The position numbers were made by a program, and so were the translations under genes. Positions 9,664 to 18,131 of a DNA stretch of 64,000 nucleotides are shown piece by piece. Position 1 is the first letter of the stretch, and each line of letters begins with the position of its first letter. This DNA comes from Burkholderiales bacterium PBB6 (lineage in GTDB: Bacteria > Pseudomonadota > Gammaproteobacteria > Burkholderiales > Burkholderiaceae_C), in the NCBI GenBank assembly GCA_002255925.1, contig NKIH01000001.1:1054001-1118000 (forward strand), read 5' to 3'. Below the pieces are notes generated by a model. That model made no database searches. It saw nothing but the letters and a program-made list of their open reading frames with translations, and was not told the origin of the DNA.

Positions 9664-9761
9664 AGCAAGCCGGGAAGGCCTGCCTTTTCACGCTTTAGCC
9701 CGGCAGGTGGGCGGCGCACCATGAGCGCATCCGGATGGTCCGGATGCCACAAGGAGGCGCC

Positions 9762-10103
9762 ATGGTTCCCCACCCCCACATTGCATCCCAGCCCGTCATT
9801 CGCGCCTGGCAGCCTCCCGTGCTCGGCACGGTGGAGGCTGGCAATGCCACGGGCGACCGGCAGACTGCGCGGGCCTGGCCTGCCGCTGCCGATCTGGACA
9901 TGGGTGCCTTGCTGCACTTCCGCTCGCTGATGGCCCTGGACGGCCACGCCGTGCAGGTGGCCCGCATGTGCTACGACCGCCTCTACGCCTACGAGCGCAT
10001 CGCCACCGCGCACGGCAGCGCTCACGACCCGCTGCGCCGTCTGGCGCTGGAGTTGTTCCAGACCTACCACCGCCGGGACGAATTGCACGACAACGGCCAC
10101 TGA
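9762..10103 (+). CDS. Hypothetical protein, 113 residues
   Basis: I do not recognise this family. The chosen ATG at 9762 has AAGGAGG at 9751-9757, a strong ribosome-binding sequence though only 4 bases away; in-frame ATGs at 9735 and 9744 lie before it. The protein has no signal peptide. Its first half is Ala/Pro rich and its second half is helical with conserved-looking aromatic and charged residues (MCYDRLYAYERIATAHGS; LALELFQTYHRRDEL). It sits 98 bases after dcd and 83 bases before the zinc peptidase gene, same strand. Coding is supported by the ribosome-binding site and the high third-position GC; the function is unknown. Confidence 0.6.
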   Translation: MVPHPHIASQPVIRAWQPPVLGTVEAGNATGDRQTARAWPAAADLDMGALLHFRSLMALDGHAVQVARMCYDRLYAYERIATAHGSAHDPLRRLALELFQTYHRRDELHDNGH

Positions 10104-10186
10104 ACACGGGCTGCCCGAGGCGCTTCGCAGCGCTGCGTCAGCTTGCGGCCGGACAATGGCTGCATTCACAGACACAAGGGGGCAGC

Positions 10187-11092
10187 ATGCGTTGGCAAGG
10201 TGAGCGGCAGAGCGACGAAGTTGAAGATCGTCGGGACGACGGTGGTGGCGGCGGCATGGGCGGCGGCGGTGGCGGTTTGCCCATCGGCGGACGCGGCATC
10301 GGCCTGGGCGGCATTGCCGTGGCCCTGATCGCCAGCTGGCTGCTGGGCGTGAACCCGATGACGGTGATCGGCCTGCTCAGTGGTGGCGGTGAAGCTGCCG
10401 GCCCGGTGGCCACCCAGCACGCGCCCGCCACGGCCAAGGCACCCCGCAACGATGAGATGACGCAGTTCGTGCGCACCGTGCTGGCCAGCACCGAAGACGT
10501 GTGGGCCGCACAGTTCCAGGCTCAAAACGGGCAATACCGCAAACCGGTGCTGGTGCTCTTCACGGGTCAGACACGCACCGCCTGCGGCAATGGCGAAGCG
10601 GCGATGGGGCCGTTCTACTGCCCCGGCGACAGCAAGGTCTACATCGATCTGGCCTTCTACGACACGCTGCGCCGCCAGCTGGGCGCGCCCGGCGACTTCG
10701 CGCAGGCCTATGTCATCGCCCACGAGGTGGGGCACCACGTGCAGCACCTGATGGGCATCTCGGACAAGGTGGACCAGATGCGCGGGCGGGTCTCGAAGAC
10801 CCAGGCCAATGCGCTGTCGGTGCGCCTGGAGTTGCAGGCCGACTGTTTCGCCGGCATCTGGGCGCACGACGCCAACCAGCGGCGCAACATCCTCGAATCC
10901 GGTGATCTGGAAGAGGCCTTGAATGCGGCCTCGCGCATCGGCGACGACGCGCTGCAGCAGCAGTCCCAGGGCCGCGTGGTGCCTGAGAGCTTCACCCACG
11001 GCAGCAGCGCCCAGCGGGTGGCCTGGTTCCGTCGCGGGATGGACAGCGGCCAGATCAACCAGTGCAATACCTTCGAGGCGAAACAGCTGTGA
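10187..11092 (+). CDS. Membrane-anchored neutral zinc metallopeptidase (YpfJ family)
   Basis: A 301-residue protein of the putative neutral zinc metallopeptidase family that includes E. coli YpfJ. It starts MRWQGERQSDEVEDRRDDGG, continues with a glycine-rich stretch, and then a single hydrophobic segment (IGLGGIAVALIASWLLG, about residues 38-55) that would anchor it in the inner membrane with the rest in the periplasm. The zinc site is HEVGHHVQH near residue 182, with the third ligand probably in ELQADCFAGIWAHD. Cysteines in TACGNGEAAMGPFYCPGD could pair. The start at 10187 fits the family opening MRW; the open frame extends 73 codons upstream without homology. The natural substrate is unknown. 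Confidence 0.9.
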   Translation: MRWQGERQSDEVEDRRDDGGGGGMGGGGGGLPIGGRGIGLGGIAVALIASWLLGVNPMTVIGLLSGGGEAAGPVATQHAPATAKAPRNDEMTQFVRTVLASTEDVWAAQFQAQNGQYRKPVLVLFTGQTRTACGNGEAAMGPFYCPGDSKVYIDLAFYDTLRRQLGAPGDFAQAYVIAHEVGHHVQHLMGISDKVDQMRGRVSKTQANALSVRLELQADCFAGIWAHDANQRRNILESGDLEEALNAASRIGDDALQQQSQGRVVPESFTHGSSAQRVAWFRRGMDSGQINQCNTFEAKQL

Positions 11093-11128
11093 CAGCCGCA
11101 CTCGCCTGAACACCGGAAAGAGGCCCCC

Positions 11129-11572
11129 ATGCGTTCTGCCGCTCGTCCCAAGGCCCTCGTGGCCGCCTGGTTCGACTTTCTGTCGCCGGCCCAGCGGCCG
11201 ATGGCGATCGAGTTGCAGGCGGCGGTGCGGGGGGCCGTGCCGGATGTGGCCGAGTCGATCCGCTGGGGCAACCTCGTGTTCACGGTGGACGACGAACTGA
11301 TGGCGGCGCTGGTGCCGCACAAGGCGCACATCAACCTGCAGTTCTACCAGGGCGCCTCGCTGCCGGCACACATCGCCGAGCTGGACGGCAACCAGCGCGA
11401 CAGCCGCAGCCTGAAGTGCCGCCTCAGCCAGCCGCTGGACGGCGTGAAGGTGGAGATGCTGGTGGCGGCGGCGGCGGTCATCGCGCGCCGGCAGGCGCTT
11501 GAGCGTGCGGGGGAGCGGGCCATTGAGCGTGTCGCTGAGCGGCCCATCCACCCGCCGAACAAGCCCGCTTGA
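11129..11572 (+). CDS. DUF1801 domain protein
   Basis: A 147-residue cytoplasmic protein with a DUF1801 (YdhG-like) domain: VPDVAESIRWGNLVFTVDDELMAAL and HINLQFYQGASL match the family core at residues 40-85. DUF1801 proteins are small alpha/beta proteins of unknown role; some resemble frataxin-like folds. The C-terminus (about residues 115-147) is a charged repeat-like tail, RQALERAGERAIERVAERP. It lies 36 bases after the zinc peptidase, same strand, and converges on ureG with only 11 bases between stops and no visible terminator. Confidence 0.8.
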   Translation: MRSAARPKALVAAWFDFLSPAQRPMAIELQAAVRGAVPDVAESIRWGNLVFTVDDELMAALVPHKAHINLQFYQGASLPAHIAELDGNQRDSRSLKCRLSQPLDGVKVEMLVAAAAVIARRQALERAGERAIERVAERPIHPPNKPA

Positions 11573-11583
11573 CGCCCCGAGCC

Positions 11584-12225
11584 TCAGGTCGTCAGCAGGC
11601 CTTTGGTTTCGATGAAGCGCACCACCTCGGCCAGGCCTTCGCGGGTCTTGAGGTTGGTCATCACGAAGGGCCGGTTCGGCCGCATGCGCTTGGTATCGGC
11701 TTCCATCACCGCCAGATCAGCACCGACGTGCGGTGCCAGGTCGGTCTTGTTGATGATGAACAGATCGCTCTTGGTGATGCCCGGGCCGCCCTTGCGCGGA
11801 ATCTTTTCGCCGGCCGCCACGTCGATCACGTAGATCGTCAGGTCGCTCAGCTCCGGGCTGAAGGTCGCCGCCAGGTTGTCGCCACCCGATTCGATGAACA
11901 CGATGTCGGCGTCCGGGTACTTGTCGAGCATGCGGTCGACGGCTTCCAGATTGATCGACGCGTCTTCGCGGATGGCGGTGTGCGGGCAGCCGCCGGTTTC
12001 CACGCCCATGATGCGGTCGGGCTCCAGCGCGCCGGAGATCGTCAGCAGGCGCTGGTCTTCCTTCGTGTAGATGTCGTTCGTCACGACCACCAGGTCCCAG
12101 CGCTCACGCATGGTCTTGCAGAGCATTTCGACCAGCGTGGTCTTGCCGGAGCCCACGGGGCCGCCCACCCCCACGCGCAGCGCGGGCAGAGGCTTGGTAC
12201 GACGGGCGGGAGAGGGTGCGGGCAT
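11584..12225 (-). CDS. ureG: Urease accessory GTPase UreG
   Basis: GTPase that delivers nickel to the urease apoprotein within the UreDFG complex. The 213-residue protein carries the P-loop [12 protein letters not shown] at residues 19-30, the metal-binding motif CPH ([13 protein letters not shown]), the [20 protein letters not shown] block, and the guanine-specificity NKTDLA. All are intact. It is separated from ureF, which it normally follows, by the intradiol dioxygenase-like gene and two intergenic stretches of about 90-100 bases, so it may have its own promoter in the relatively AT-rich 12226-12317 interval. Confidence 0.97.
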   Translation of the reverse strand: MPAPSPARRTKPLPALRVGVGGPVGSGKTTLVEMLCKTMRERWDLVVVTNDIYTKEDQRLLTISGALEPDRIMGVETGGCPHTAIREDASINLEAVDRMLDKYPDADIVFIESGGDNLAATFSPELSDLTIYVIDVAAGEKIPRKGGPGITKSDLFIINKTDLAPHVGADLAVMEADTKRMRPNRPFVMTNLKTREGLAEVVRFIETKGLLTT

Positions 12226-12317
12226 GGTGCTTCAGCTCTTGGCAGGTTCAATGAATCGAGCATACGACATGCACGGAACATGCCTGCATCGCTCCAACAC
12301 CATGCACCTTTGCAACC

Positions 12318-13229
12318 TCAGACCGAGATGCCCACCTGCAGCGTGGCGCTGTAGCCAGCCGCCACCGAACCGCTGACGGTGGTGGTCTGGGTGCTCACGC
12401 CGTCGCTGAAGACGTTGTCGGTGCTGTAGCTGATCTTGGCCAAGTTGCTCACGCTCGTCTCGTAGCCGGACTGGGCGTACACCGTGTTCAGCATGTCCAT
12501 CGGGAAGGTCAGCTGCGAGGTCTTGATCTTGTTGCTGGCGATGCTGGCCGTGCGCAGGCTCGGATAGACCTCGAAGTGCATGTGGGTCATGCGGCCGTCG
12601 TAGCAGCCCGGCACGATGGTGGTGAAAGTGACCTGGCCGCTGGCGTTGGTGGCCTGAACGCCGCGCAGGTAGTTCTGGTCGGTGATGCCGCTGGAGTACA
12701 TCGAGTATTTGCCGCTGCGGTCGCAATGCCAGAGGTAGATGGCATAGCCCTCGAGTGACGCGCAGCTGTTGCCGGTGTTCACGAGCGTCAGGCTGATGGT
12801 CAGCGGCACGCCGGTGGCCGTGCCGGTGGCGCCGCCGATGCTGGAGGTGATGTCCGAGCGCACGATGCCGCTGAGCGACAGCGCATTGGCCACGCTGCCG
12901 TTCACGCTGTTCGAGCCGTCGCCGGGGTAGGGGCCGGCGGTCTCTTCGGGGATCACCGAGCAGGTGCCGCTGCTGGTGGAGCCGCCTGTCGTTGTGCTTC
13001 CGCTGGAAGTTGTCGTGGTGGTGCCAGCGTCACTGCCGCCACCGCCGCAGGCCAGCAGGGCCAGCGGTGCCACGCCACCGGCGGTCAGCAGGCCCAGCCA
13101 GCGACGGCGGCTGGCGCGGTGCCGGGCCAGGGTGGCCAGGTCAGCTTGCAGGCCGCCATCATGAGCGTGGTCATGGGCTTCGTGCTGGGTCGCGTGACCG
13201 GCGTTTGTAGTCTGTTCTGGTGTGCGCAT
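12318..13229 (-). CDS. Intradiol ring-cleavage dioxygenase-like exported lipoprotein
   Basis: A 303-residue protein of the protocatechuate/catechol dioxygenase superfamily, exported branch. Start ATG at 13227-13229 has AGAGGA upstream. The N-terminus has a His-rich stretch, then RRRWLGLLTAGGVAPLALL with a lipobox ending LLAC (cysteine 61), suggesting Tat-like or Sec export and lipid anchoring. A Ser/Thr/Gly linker (about 62-90) leads to the catalytic domain: EETAGPYPGDG, WHCDRSGKYSMYS, then GCYDGRMTHMHFEVY. The last two supply the expected two tyrosines and two histidines that bind Fe(III). The substrate is unknown. It lies between ureF and ureG, has a linker and codon use unlike its neighbours, and has no obvious link to urease. 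Confidence 0.82.
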   Translation of the reverse strand: MRTPEQTTNAGHATQHEAHDHAHDGGLQADLATLARHRASRRRWLGLLTAGGVAPLALLACGGGGSDAGTTTTTSSGSTTTGGSTSSGTCSVIPEETAGPYPGDGSNSVNGSVANALSLSGIVRSDITSSIGGATGTATGVPLTISLTLVNTGNSCASLEGYAIYLWHCDRSGKYSMYSSGITDQNYLRGVQATNASGQVTFTTIVPGCYDGRMTHMHFEVYPSLRTASIASNKIKTSQLTFPMDMLNTVYAQSGYETSVSNLAKISYSTDNVFSDGVSTQTTTVSGSVAAGYSATLQVGISV

Positions 13230-13327
13230 GGTGGATTCCTCTTCAGAAGGTATCCATCGTGCGAAGTGCGCGTTGCTGACTTGTTGCTCGCGCTTTGCTC
13301 GCGGTTTGCGCGCGGCAAAGCCTGCCT

Positions 13328-14038
13328 TCAAGACCGGAACAGGCGGGAATATTGCGCTTCGTGGCGGGCCGACAGAATCGCCAGCATCGGCGTGAAGGCC
13401 TGGCGCTGGCTGTCGGTCTGGCGCATGGCGGCCTCCACCACGGCCGGGATGGCCTGCGTCAAGGAGGCCAGCATGCGCTGGCCGGCGCTCTGGCCCAGCG
13501 GCACAGATTTGATGGCGGCCTGCACCATGTTCTCGGCCCAGCCGAAGCAGTGGGTCAACAGCGCTTCGCGCAGCGGGGCGCCGGCGAACACGGTGGCCAG
13601 GGCGAAGGACACTGGCCAGGTGGGGGCCGGTGACAAGGCGCCGAGGTGCGCCACCCGCGCATCGCCGGGGTTGCGCTGGCGCAGCCAGTCGTGCAGCGAC
13701 CGGCCCATCTGCTCGGCCTGCTGGCGCAGCTCGCTCGATTCGCGGGTTTCACGCACCCAGTCATTCAACTCGGTGATGCGGGCCAGATCAGCGCGCTGCC
13801 AGGCGCCCACGGCCCGCGCCACCACACCCAGATCGGCGCGGCCCAGTGCCAGGTGCAGCTGGTCGTTCAGCCAGGCGCTGGCCTGGGCTTCCTGCGTCAC
13901 CAGGCCGGCCTCCACCGCCGCCTCCAGCACTTCCGAATAGCTGAAGCCGCCCACCGGCAGCGCCGGCGACGCCAGCCACATCAACTGCAGCAGGGTGGAA
14001 GCCGGCAAGGGCGCCGGCGCTGAACGCACACGAGGCAT
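13328..14038 (-). CDS. ureF: Urease accessory protein UreF
   Basis: UreF binds UreD and UreG and gates nickel insertion into urease. The 236-residue protein shows the family opening [20 protein letters not shown] (residues 16-35), the middle segment [19 protein letters not shown] and the conserved [40 protein letters not shown]. Length is normal. It starts 17 bases after the ureE stop. The next gene on the transcript is the dioxygenase-like gene, starting 98 bases further on, rather than ureG. Confidence 0.95.
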   Translation of the reverse strand: MPRVRSAPAPLPASTLLQLMWLASPALPVGGFSYSEVLEAAVEAGLVTQEAQASAWLNDQLHLALGRADLGVVARAVGAWQRADLARITELNDWVRETRESSELRQQAEQMGRSLHDWLRQRNPGDARVAHLGALSPAPTWPVSFALATVFAGAPLREALLTHCFGWAENMVQAAIKSVPLGQSAGQRMLASLTQAIPAVVEAAMRQTDSQRQAFTPMLAILSARHEAQYSRLFRS

Positions 14039-14055
14039 GGAGGCGGGGAATCAGG

Positions 14056-14784
14056 TCAGTGGTCGTGCTTGTGACCGTGGTCGTGGCCGTGGTCATGCCC
14101 ACAACCCGGGCCATGCACATGCGGCGCCGGAGCAGCCGCCACCGGGATGCCCAGCGGCTTGCCACGCACGGGTGCGGCGGCAGGGCTGTGCGCGTGGTCA
14201 TGTGCGTGATCGTGCCCGTGGTCATGCCCACAACCCGGGCCGTGCACATGCGCCGCCGGGGCAGCCGGGGCCGCGTGGGCATGTCCGTGACCGTGGTCAT
14301 GGCTGTGGTCGTGACCATGCCCGTGCCCACCCGCCGCATACGCCCCGCTCTCGGGCTCGAAGGCGGCCGAGGTCTCGGTGACGATCAAGTGCATCTGGCG
14401 CAGCATGTCGGCCAGCACGTGGTCGGGCTCCAGCGTCAGGTGGCCGGGTTGCAGGGCCAGGGGCACATGCCGGTTGCCGAGGTGGTAGGCGGCGCGCAGC
14501 AGGTCAAACGGGCTGCCGTGCTCGGTGCAGGTACGCACCTCCAGCACCGGCTGCGGCGCCGCTTTCACGGCCACCAGCGAGCCGTCTTCCGCCACCAGCA
14601 CGTCGCCCCCCCGCACCACGGTGCCGCGGGGCAGGAAGACGCCCAGGTGCCGGCCCTGGCTATCGGTGGCATCAAAGCGGCTCTTCTGGCGCACGTCCCA
14701 GTCGAGTTCGACCGTGGCGGCGCGCTTGAGCAACACAGCGGCCAGGCCCTGGCCGCGCGGAATGAGTTTCTGGATCGTCAGCAT
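14056..14784 (-). CDS. ureE: Urease accessory nickel chaperone UreE with long His-rich tail
   Basis: Metallochaperone that supplies nickel to UreG. Residues 1-150 form the usual N-terminal peptide-binding and C-terminal metal-binding domains (LDWDVRQKSRFDATDSQGR; AYHLGNRHVPLAL; LIVTETSAAFEPESGAYA). The tail, residues 150-242, has about 27 histidines in GH/DH pairs and two copies of HVHGPGCGHDHGHDH separated by about 28 residues. The tail is unusually long and would bind many nickel ions, acting as a store. It lies 34 bases after ureC and 17 bases before ureF. Confidence 0.95.
   Translation of the reverse strand: MLTIQKLIPRGQGLAAVLLKRAATVELDWDVRQKSRFDATDSQGRHLGVFLPRGTVVRGGDVLVAEDGSLVAVKAAPQPVLEVRTCTEHGSPFDLLRAAYHLGNRHVPLALQPGHLTLEPDHVLADMLRQMHLIVTETSAAFEPESGAYAAGGHGHGHDHSHDHGHGHAHAAPAAPAAHVHGPGCGHDHGHDHAHDHAHSPAAAPVRGKPLGIPVAAAPAPHVHGPGCGHDHGHDHGHKHDH
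14097..14253. repeat. Duplicated DNA unit inside ureE
   Basis: A unit of about 27 bases (CCCACAACCCGGGCC followed by a T/G-variable base and TGCACATGCG) occurs at 14097-14123 and 14227-14252 on the plus strand and encodes the repeated peptide HVHGPGCG of the UreE tail. The copies differ by one base within the shared part, pointing to a recent internal duplication. It is coding repeat, not a regulatory array. Confidence 0.8.
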
Positions 14785-14818
14785 GCGCCGATGGTAAGGC
14801 CGGGCCGGGTCAGGCCGC

Positions 14819-16546
14819 TCAGAAGAGGAAATAGCGCTGTGCCATCGGCAGCGCGCTGGCGGGCTCGCAGGTCAGCAACTGGCCATCGGCGCGCACCTGG
14901 TAGGTCTGGGCGTCGATCTCCATGTGCGGCGCATAGTGGTTGTGCACCATCGCCGCCTTGTTGACGGTGCGGCAGCCGCGCACCGCAGACAGGCGCTTGT
15001 GCAGACCGAACTGCTGGCCCACCTGCGCCGCCATGCCGGCCTGGCTCACGAAGGTCAGCGAGGTGCGTGCGATGGCGCCACCGAAGCTGCCGAACATCGG
15101 CCGGTAGTGCACCGGCTGCGGCGTCGGGATGCTGGCGTTGGGATCGCCCATCGCCGCCGCGGCAATGAAGCCGCCCTTGAGCACGAGGCTGGGCTTCACG
15201 CCAAAAAACGCGGGTTTCCAGAACACCAGGTCGGCCCATTTGCCCACCTCGATGCTGCCCACCTCATGGCTGATGCCATGAGCCAGCGCCGGGTTGATGG
15301 TGAGCTTGGCGATGTAGCGCTTCAGGCGTGCGTTGTCGCTGCGCGCCGGGTCATCGGGCAGCTTGCCGCGCTGCACCTTCATCTTGTGGGCGGTCTGCCA
15401 GCAGCGGATGATGACTTCGCCCACGCGGCCCATGGCCTGCGAATCGGAGCTGAACATGCTGATGGCGCCAAGGTCATGCAGGATGTCTTCGGCAGCGATG
15501 GTCTCGCGGCGGATGCGGCTTTCGGCGAAGGCCAGGTCTTCGGCAATCGACGCGTCGAGGTGGTGGCACACCATCAGCATGTCGAGGTGCTCGTCCAGCG
15601 TGTTCACCGTGTACGGGCGCGTCGGGTTGGTCGACGAGGGCAGCACATTGGCCTCGCCCACCACCTTCATGATGTCGGGCGCGTGGCCGCCCCCCGCGCC
15701 TTCGGTGTGGAAGCTGTGGATGGTGCGGCCCTTGAAGGCGGCGATGGTGTCTTCGACAAAGCCCGATTCGTTCAGCGTGTCGGTGTGGATGGCCACCTGC
15801 GTGTCGGTCTCTTCGGCCACGCTCAAGCAGCAGTCGATGGCCGCGGGCGTGGTGCCCCAGTCCTCGTGCAGCTTCAGGCCGATCACGCCGGCTTCCACCT
15901 GCTGGCGCAGCGCGTGCGGCTGGCTGGCGTTGCCCTTGCCGAGAAAGCCGATGTTCATCGCGAACGCATCGGCCGCCTGCAGCATGCGGGCGATGTTCTC
16001 GGGGCCGGGCGTGCAGGTGGTGGCGAAGGTGCCGGTGGCCGGCCCGGTGCCACCGCCGATCATGGTGGTGACGCCCGAATACAGCGCTTCCTCGATCTGC
16101 TGCGGGCAGATGAAGTGGATGTGCGTGTCGATGGCGCCGGCCGTGACGATCATGCCTTCGGCGGCGATGATCTCGGTGCCCGGGCCGATGACGATGTCGA
16201 TGCCCGGCTGCACGTCGGGGTTGCCGGCCTTGCCGATGGCCACGATGCGCTGGCCCTTCAGGCCGATGTCGGCCTTGACCACGCCCCAGTGGTCGAGGAT
16301 GGTGGCATTGGTGATGACGCAGTCGCAGGCGTCACCGGGCAGCGGGCCGTTGCTGCGCTGGCTCTGGCCCATGCCGTCGCGGATGGTCTTGCCGCCGCCG
16401 AACTTCACTTCCTCGCCGTAGCCGCCGGCGCGCAGCGTCAGGTCTTGCTCCACCTCGAGGATGAGTTCGGTGTCGGCCAGCCGCAGCCGGTCGCCCACGG
16501 TGGGGCCGAACATCTCGGCATAGGCGCGTTTGCTGATCGTGCTCAT
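14819..16546 (-). CDS. ureC: Urease subunit alpha
   Basis: Catalytic subunit of the nickel urease, hydrolysing urea to ammonia and carbamate. The 575-residue protein retains every active-site residue: His142 and His144 (THIHF), the carbamylated Lys225 (GLKLHEDWG), His254 (AIHTD), His280 (SFHTEG) and Asp368 (SSDSQ); these are offset by 8 from the Klebsiella numbering. The flap segment around MVCHHLD (residue 325-331) is also present. Start ATG overlaps the ureB stop as TGATG, indicating translational coupling. The enzyme should be functional if assembled. Confidence 0.98.
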   Translation of the reverse strand: MSTISKRAYAEMFGPTVGDRLRLADTELILEVEQDLTLRAGGYGEEVKFGGGKTIRDGMGQSQRSNGPLPGDACDCVITNATILDHWGVVKADIGLKGQRIVAIGKAGNPDVQPGIDIVIGPGTEIIAAEGMIVTAGAIDTHIHFICPQQIEEALYSGVTTMIGGGTGPATGTFATTCTPGPENIARMLQAADAFAMNIGFLGKGNASQPHALRQQVEAGVIGLKLHEDWGTTPAAIDCCLSVAEETDTQVAIHTDTLNESGFVEDTIAAFKGRTIHSFHTEGAGGGHAPDIMKVVGEANVLPSSTNPTRPYTVNTLDEHLDMLMVCHHLDASIAEDLAFAESRIRRETIAAEDILHDLGAISMFSSDSQAMGRVGEVIIRCWQTAHKMKVQRGKLPDDPARSDNARLKRYIAKLTINPALAHGISHEVGSIEVGKWADLVFWKPAFFGVKPSLVLKGGFIAAAAMGDPNASIPTPQPVHYRPMFGSFGGAIARTSLTFVSQAGMAAQVGQQFGLHKRLSAVRGCRTVNKAAMVHNHYAPHMEIDAQTYQVRADGQLLTCEPASALPMAQRYFLF

Positions 16547-16851
16547 CAGAGTTTTCCTTGGACCAGGGCGCGAAAGCCGTAGACCACGCGGTCACCGGCC
16601 AGATCGATCAGGTTCACCGTGCGTTGCTGGCCAGGCTCGAAGCGCACGGCGGTACCGCTGGCAATGTGCAGGCGCTTGCCATGTGCAGCCGCGCGGTCGA
16701 AGCGCAGACCGGCGTTGGTCTCGGCAAAGTGGTAGTGCGAGCCGACCTGGATCGGGCGGTCGCTGGCGTTTTCAACCACCAGGGTCAGCACAGGCCGGCC
16801 CGGGTTGAGTTCAATCTCGCCCTCGTCGGTGAAGAGTTCGCCGGGAATCAT
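16546..16851 (-). CDS. ureB: Urease subunit beta
   Basis: Structural beta subunit of urease, 101 residues, as usual for the three-gene form. It starts [20 protein letters not shown] and contains the conserved [19 protein letters not shown] and [18 protein letters not shown]. Its stop overlaps the ureC start by one base (TGATG). It is separated from ureA by hupE/ureJ, starting 13 bases after that gene. Confidence 0.97.
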   Translation of the reverse strand: MIPGELFTDEGEIELNPGRPVLTLVVENASDRPIQVGSHYHFAETNAGLRFDRAAAHGKRLHIASGTAVRFEPGQQRTVNLIDLAGDRVVYGFRALVQGKL

Positions 16852-16864
16852 CGCGTGCTCCGGT

Positions 16865-17467
16865 TCAGGCCAGCAGCAGGGCGCTGCCGAACACCGCCAC
16901 GCCCAAGCCGGCCGCGCGGGTGACCCAGCCGTGGCGCTGCTGCAGCGAGCGGCCCGCCAGCCAGCCCATCAGGTGCAGGCTGGCCGTGCCGAGCAGCATG
17001 CCGGTGACGGCGGCGGCACTGGCGCCCAGCTCCATCCCGTGTGCGGCGCCATGGAACAGCGCGAAGCCGCCCACCAGCGCGGCCGCCACCGGGGCCGGCA
17101 ATTGCTGGCGTGCGGCCAGCAGCAGGCCCAGCGCCAGCAGCGACGCGGCAATCATCGGCTCGATGGCCGGCAGCGCCAGGCCACCGGCCGCCAGCAGCAC
17201 GCCCGCCAGCATCAAACCCACGAAAGACAGCGGTACCGCCCAGGCCCGGCGGCTGGCACCGCTGCCGCTCCACAGGCCCACGGCCAGCATGGCGGCCAGG
17301 TGGTCCAGGCCGGTGTAGGGGTGGGCCAGGCCTTCTGCGAAGCCGGTGTGCGCATGTGCGGCATCCGTGCCGTGCGCCGAAGCCAGCAGCGGCAGAGCGC
17401 CCAGGCACAGGGCAGCGCCCGCACGCACGAACAGGCGGGTGGAGGAGGTCGAGAGCGAGGAGGTCAT
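16865..17467 (-). CDS. ureJ: HupE/UreJ family nickel transporter
   Basis: A 200-residue membrane protein of the HupE/UreJ family, which imports nickel for hydrogenase or urease. It has a cleavable-looking signal ([17 protein letters not shown]), followed by the metal-binding signature [16 protein letters not shown] at about residues 49-64 and six hydrophobic helices; [13 protein letters not shown] near residue 135 is the second conserved His-containing motif. Placement between ureA and ureB strongly supports a role in nickel supply to this urease. It starts 84 bases after the ureA stop. Confidence 0.93.
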   Translation of the reverse strand: MTSSLSTSSTRLFVRAGAALCLGALPLLASAHGTDAAHAHTGFAEGLAHPYTGLDHLAAMLAVGLWSGSGASRRAWAVPLSFVGLMLAGVLLAAGGLALPAIEPMIAASLLALGLLLAARQQLPAPVAAALVGGFALFHGAAHGMELGASAAAVTGMLLGTASLHLMGWLAGRSLQQRHGWVTRAAGLGVAVFGSALLLA

Positions 17468-17551
17468 GTCGGGTCCTTCAGGAGTGACGCGAGGAAAGCG
17501 ATCTGAGGCAAATGCACACGCTTGGTGCGCCGTGCCGGGGTTTGTGCGTGG

Positions 17552-17854
17552 TCAGGCGATGGGTTGGTGCACAGTCACCAGCTTGGTGCCATCGGGGAAC
17601 GTGGCTTCCACCTGGATTTCGGGAATCATCTCGGCCACGCCGTCCATCACCTGGCTGCGCGTCAGCACGGTCTTGCCGTCACTCATCAGCGCCGCCACGG
17701 TCTTGCCGTCACGGGCGCCTTCCATGATGGCGGCGGTGATCAGGGCCACCGATTCGGGGTAGTTCAGGCGCAGGCCACGGGCCAGGCGGCGCTCAGCCAG
17801 CAGTGCGGCCGTGAAGATGAGCAGCTTGTCTTTTTCGCGGGAGGTCAGTTCCAT
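17552..17854 (-). CDS. ureA: Urease subunit gamma
   Basis: Gamma subunit of urease, 100 residues. It begins [20 protein letters not shown] and contains [24 protein letters not shown] and the C-terminal [17 protein letters not shown], all typical. The start ATG at 17852-17854 has GGAG 6-9 bases upstream; an upstream in-frame ATG adds 19 residues with no homology. It is the first gene of the urease transcript here. In most Burkholderiales ureD precedes it; here the upstream 277 bases hold no such gene. Confidence 0.97.
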   Translation of the reverse strand: MELTSREKDKLLIFTAALLAERRLARGLRLNYPESVALITAAIMEGARDGKTVAALMSDGKTVLTRSQVMDGVAEMIPEIQVEATFPDGTKLVTVHQPIA

Positions 17855-18131
17855 CGGGGCTCTCCAGGGTGGCGCATCTGCCCGGCGCCGGTGCCAGGGC
17901 GGGTGCTCCACCTGTCGGTGTTGTTGGGGCTTGTACCTGCAAGGGTGATGCCACCGGCGCAGGCGCAGCGCCGATGCGTGGTTTCACGTAGGCCGGGGTC
18001 GAGTTACAACGCGGTTTCAGGTGCAAGATCGAGCCCGGGGCCAGCGGTTGGGCCTCGAAGTTGCTAAATCAGGATGGCTGCGTCCGCGCCGCCAGTCAAT
18101 GCAAAAAAGAGAAAGCTCGGAGACTCTTTCC
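17855..18131. other. Divergent intergenic region between ureA and glgC, no gene
   Basis: 277 bases between the starts of two divergent operons. It must hold promoters for both but I could not identify convincing -35/-10 pairs. It is too short for ureD (about 280 codons), and the frames within it show no UreD-like sequence. An A-rich segment AATGCAAAAAAGAGAAAG at 18097-18114 and GGAG at 18118-18121 precede glgC. Confidence 0.6.

Noticed and set aside
9674-9689. Possible terminator after dcd (AAGGCCTGCCTTTTC)
   Set aside because: The stem would be only four pairs once a workable loop is allowed.
14050-14330. Possible CRISPR-like or regulatory repeat array from repeated GTCATG/GTGGTC units
   Set aside because: The units are in frame within ureE and encode GH/DH pairs of the His-rich tail.
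17793-18026. Minus-strand 77-codon frame upstream of ureA as a ureD remnant
   Set aside because: It overlaps the ureA start in another frame, is Pro/Ala rich and shows no resemblance to UreD.
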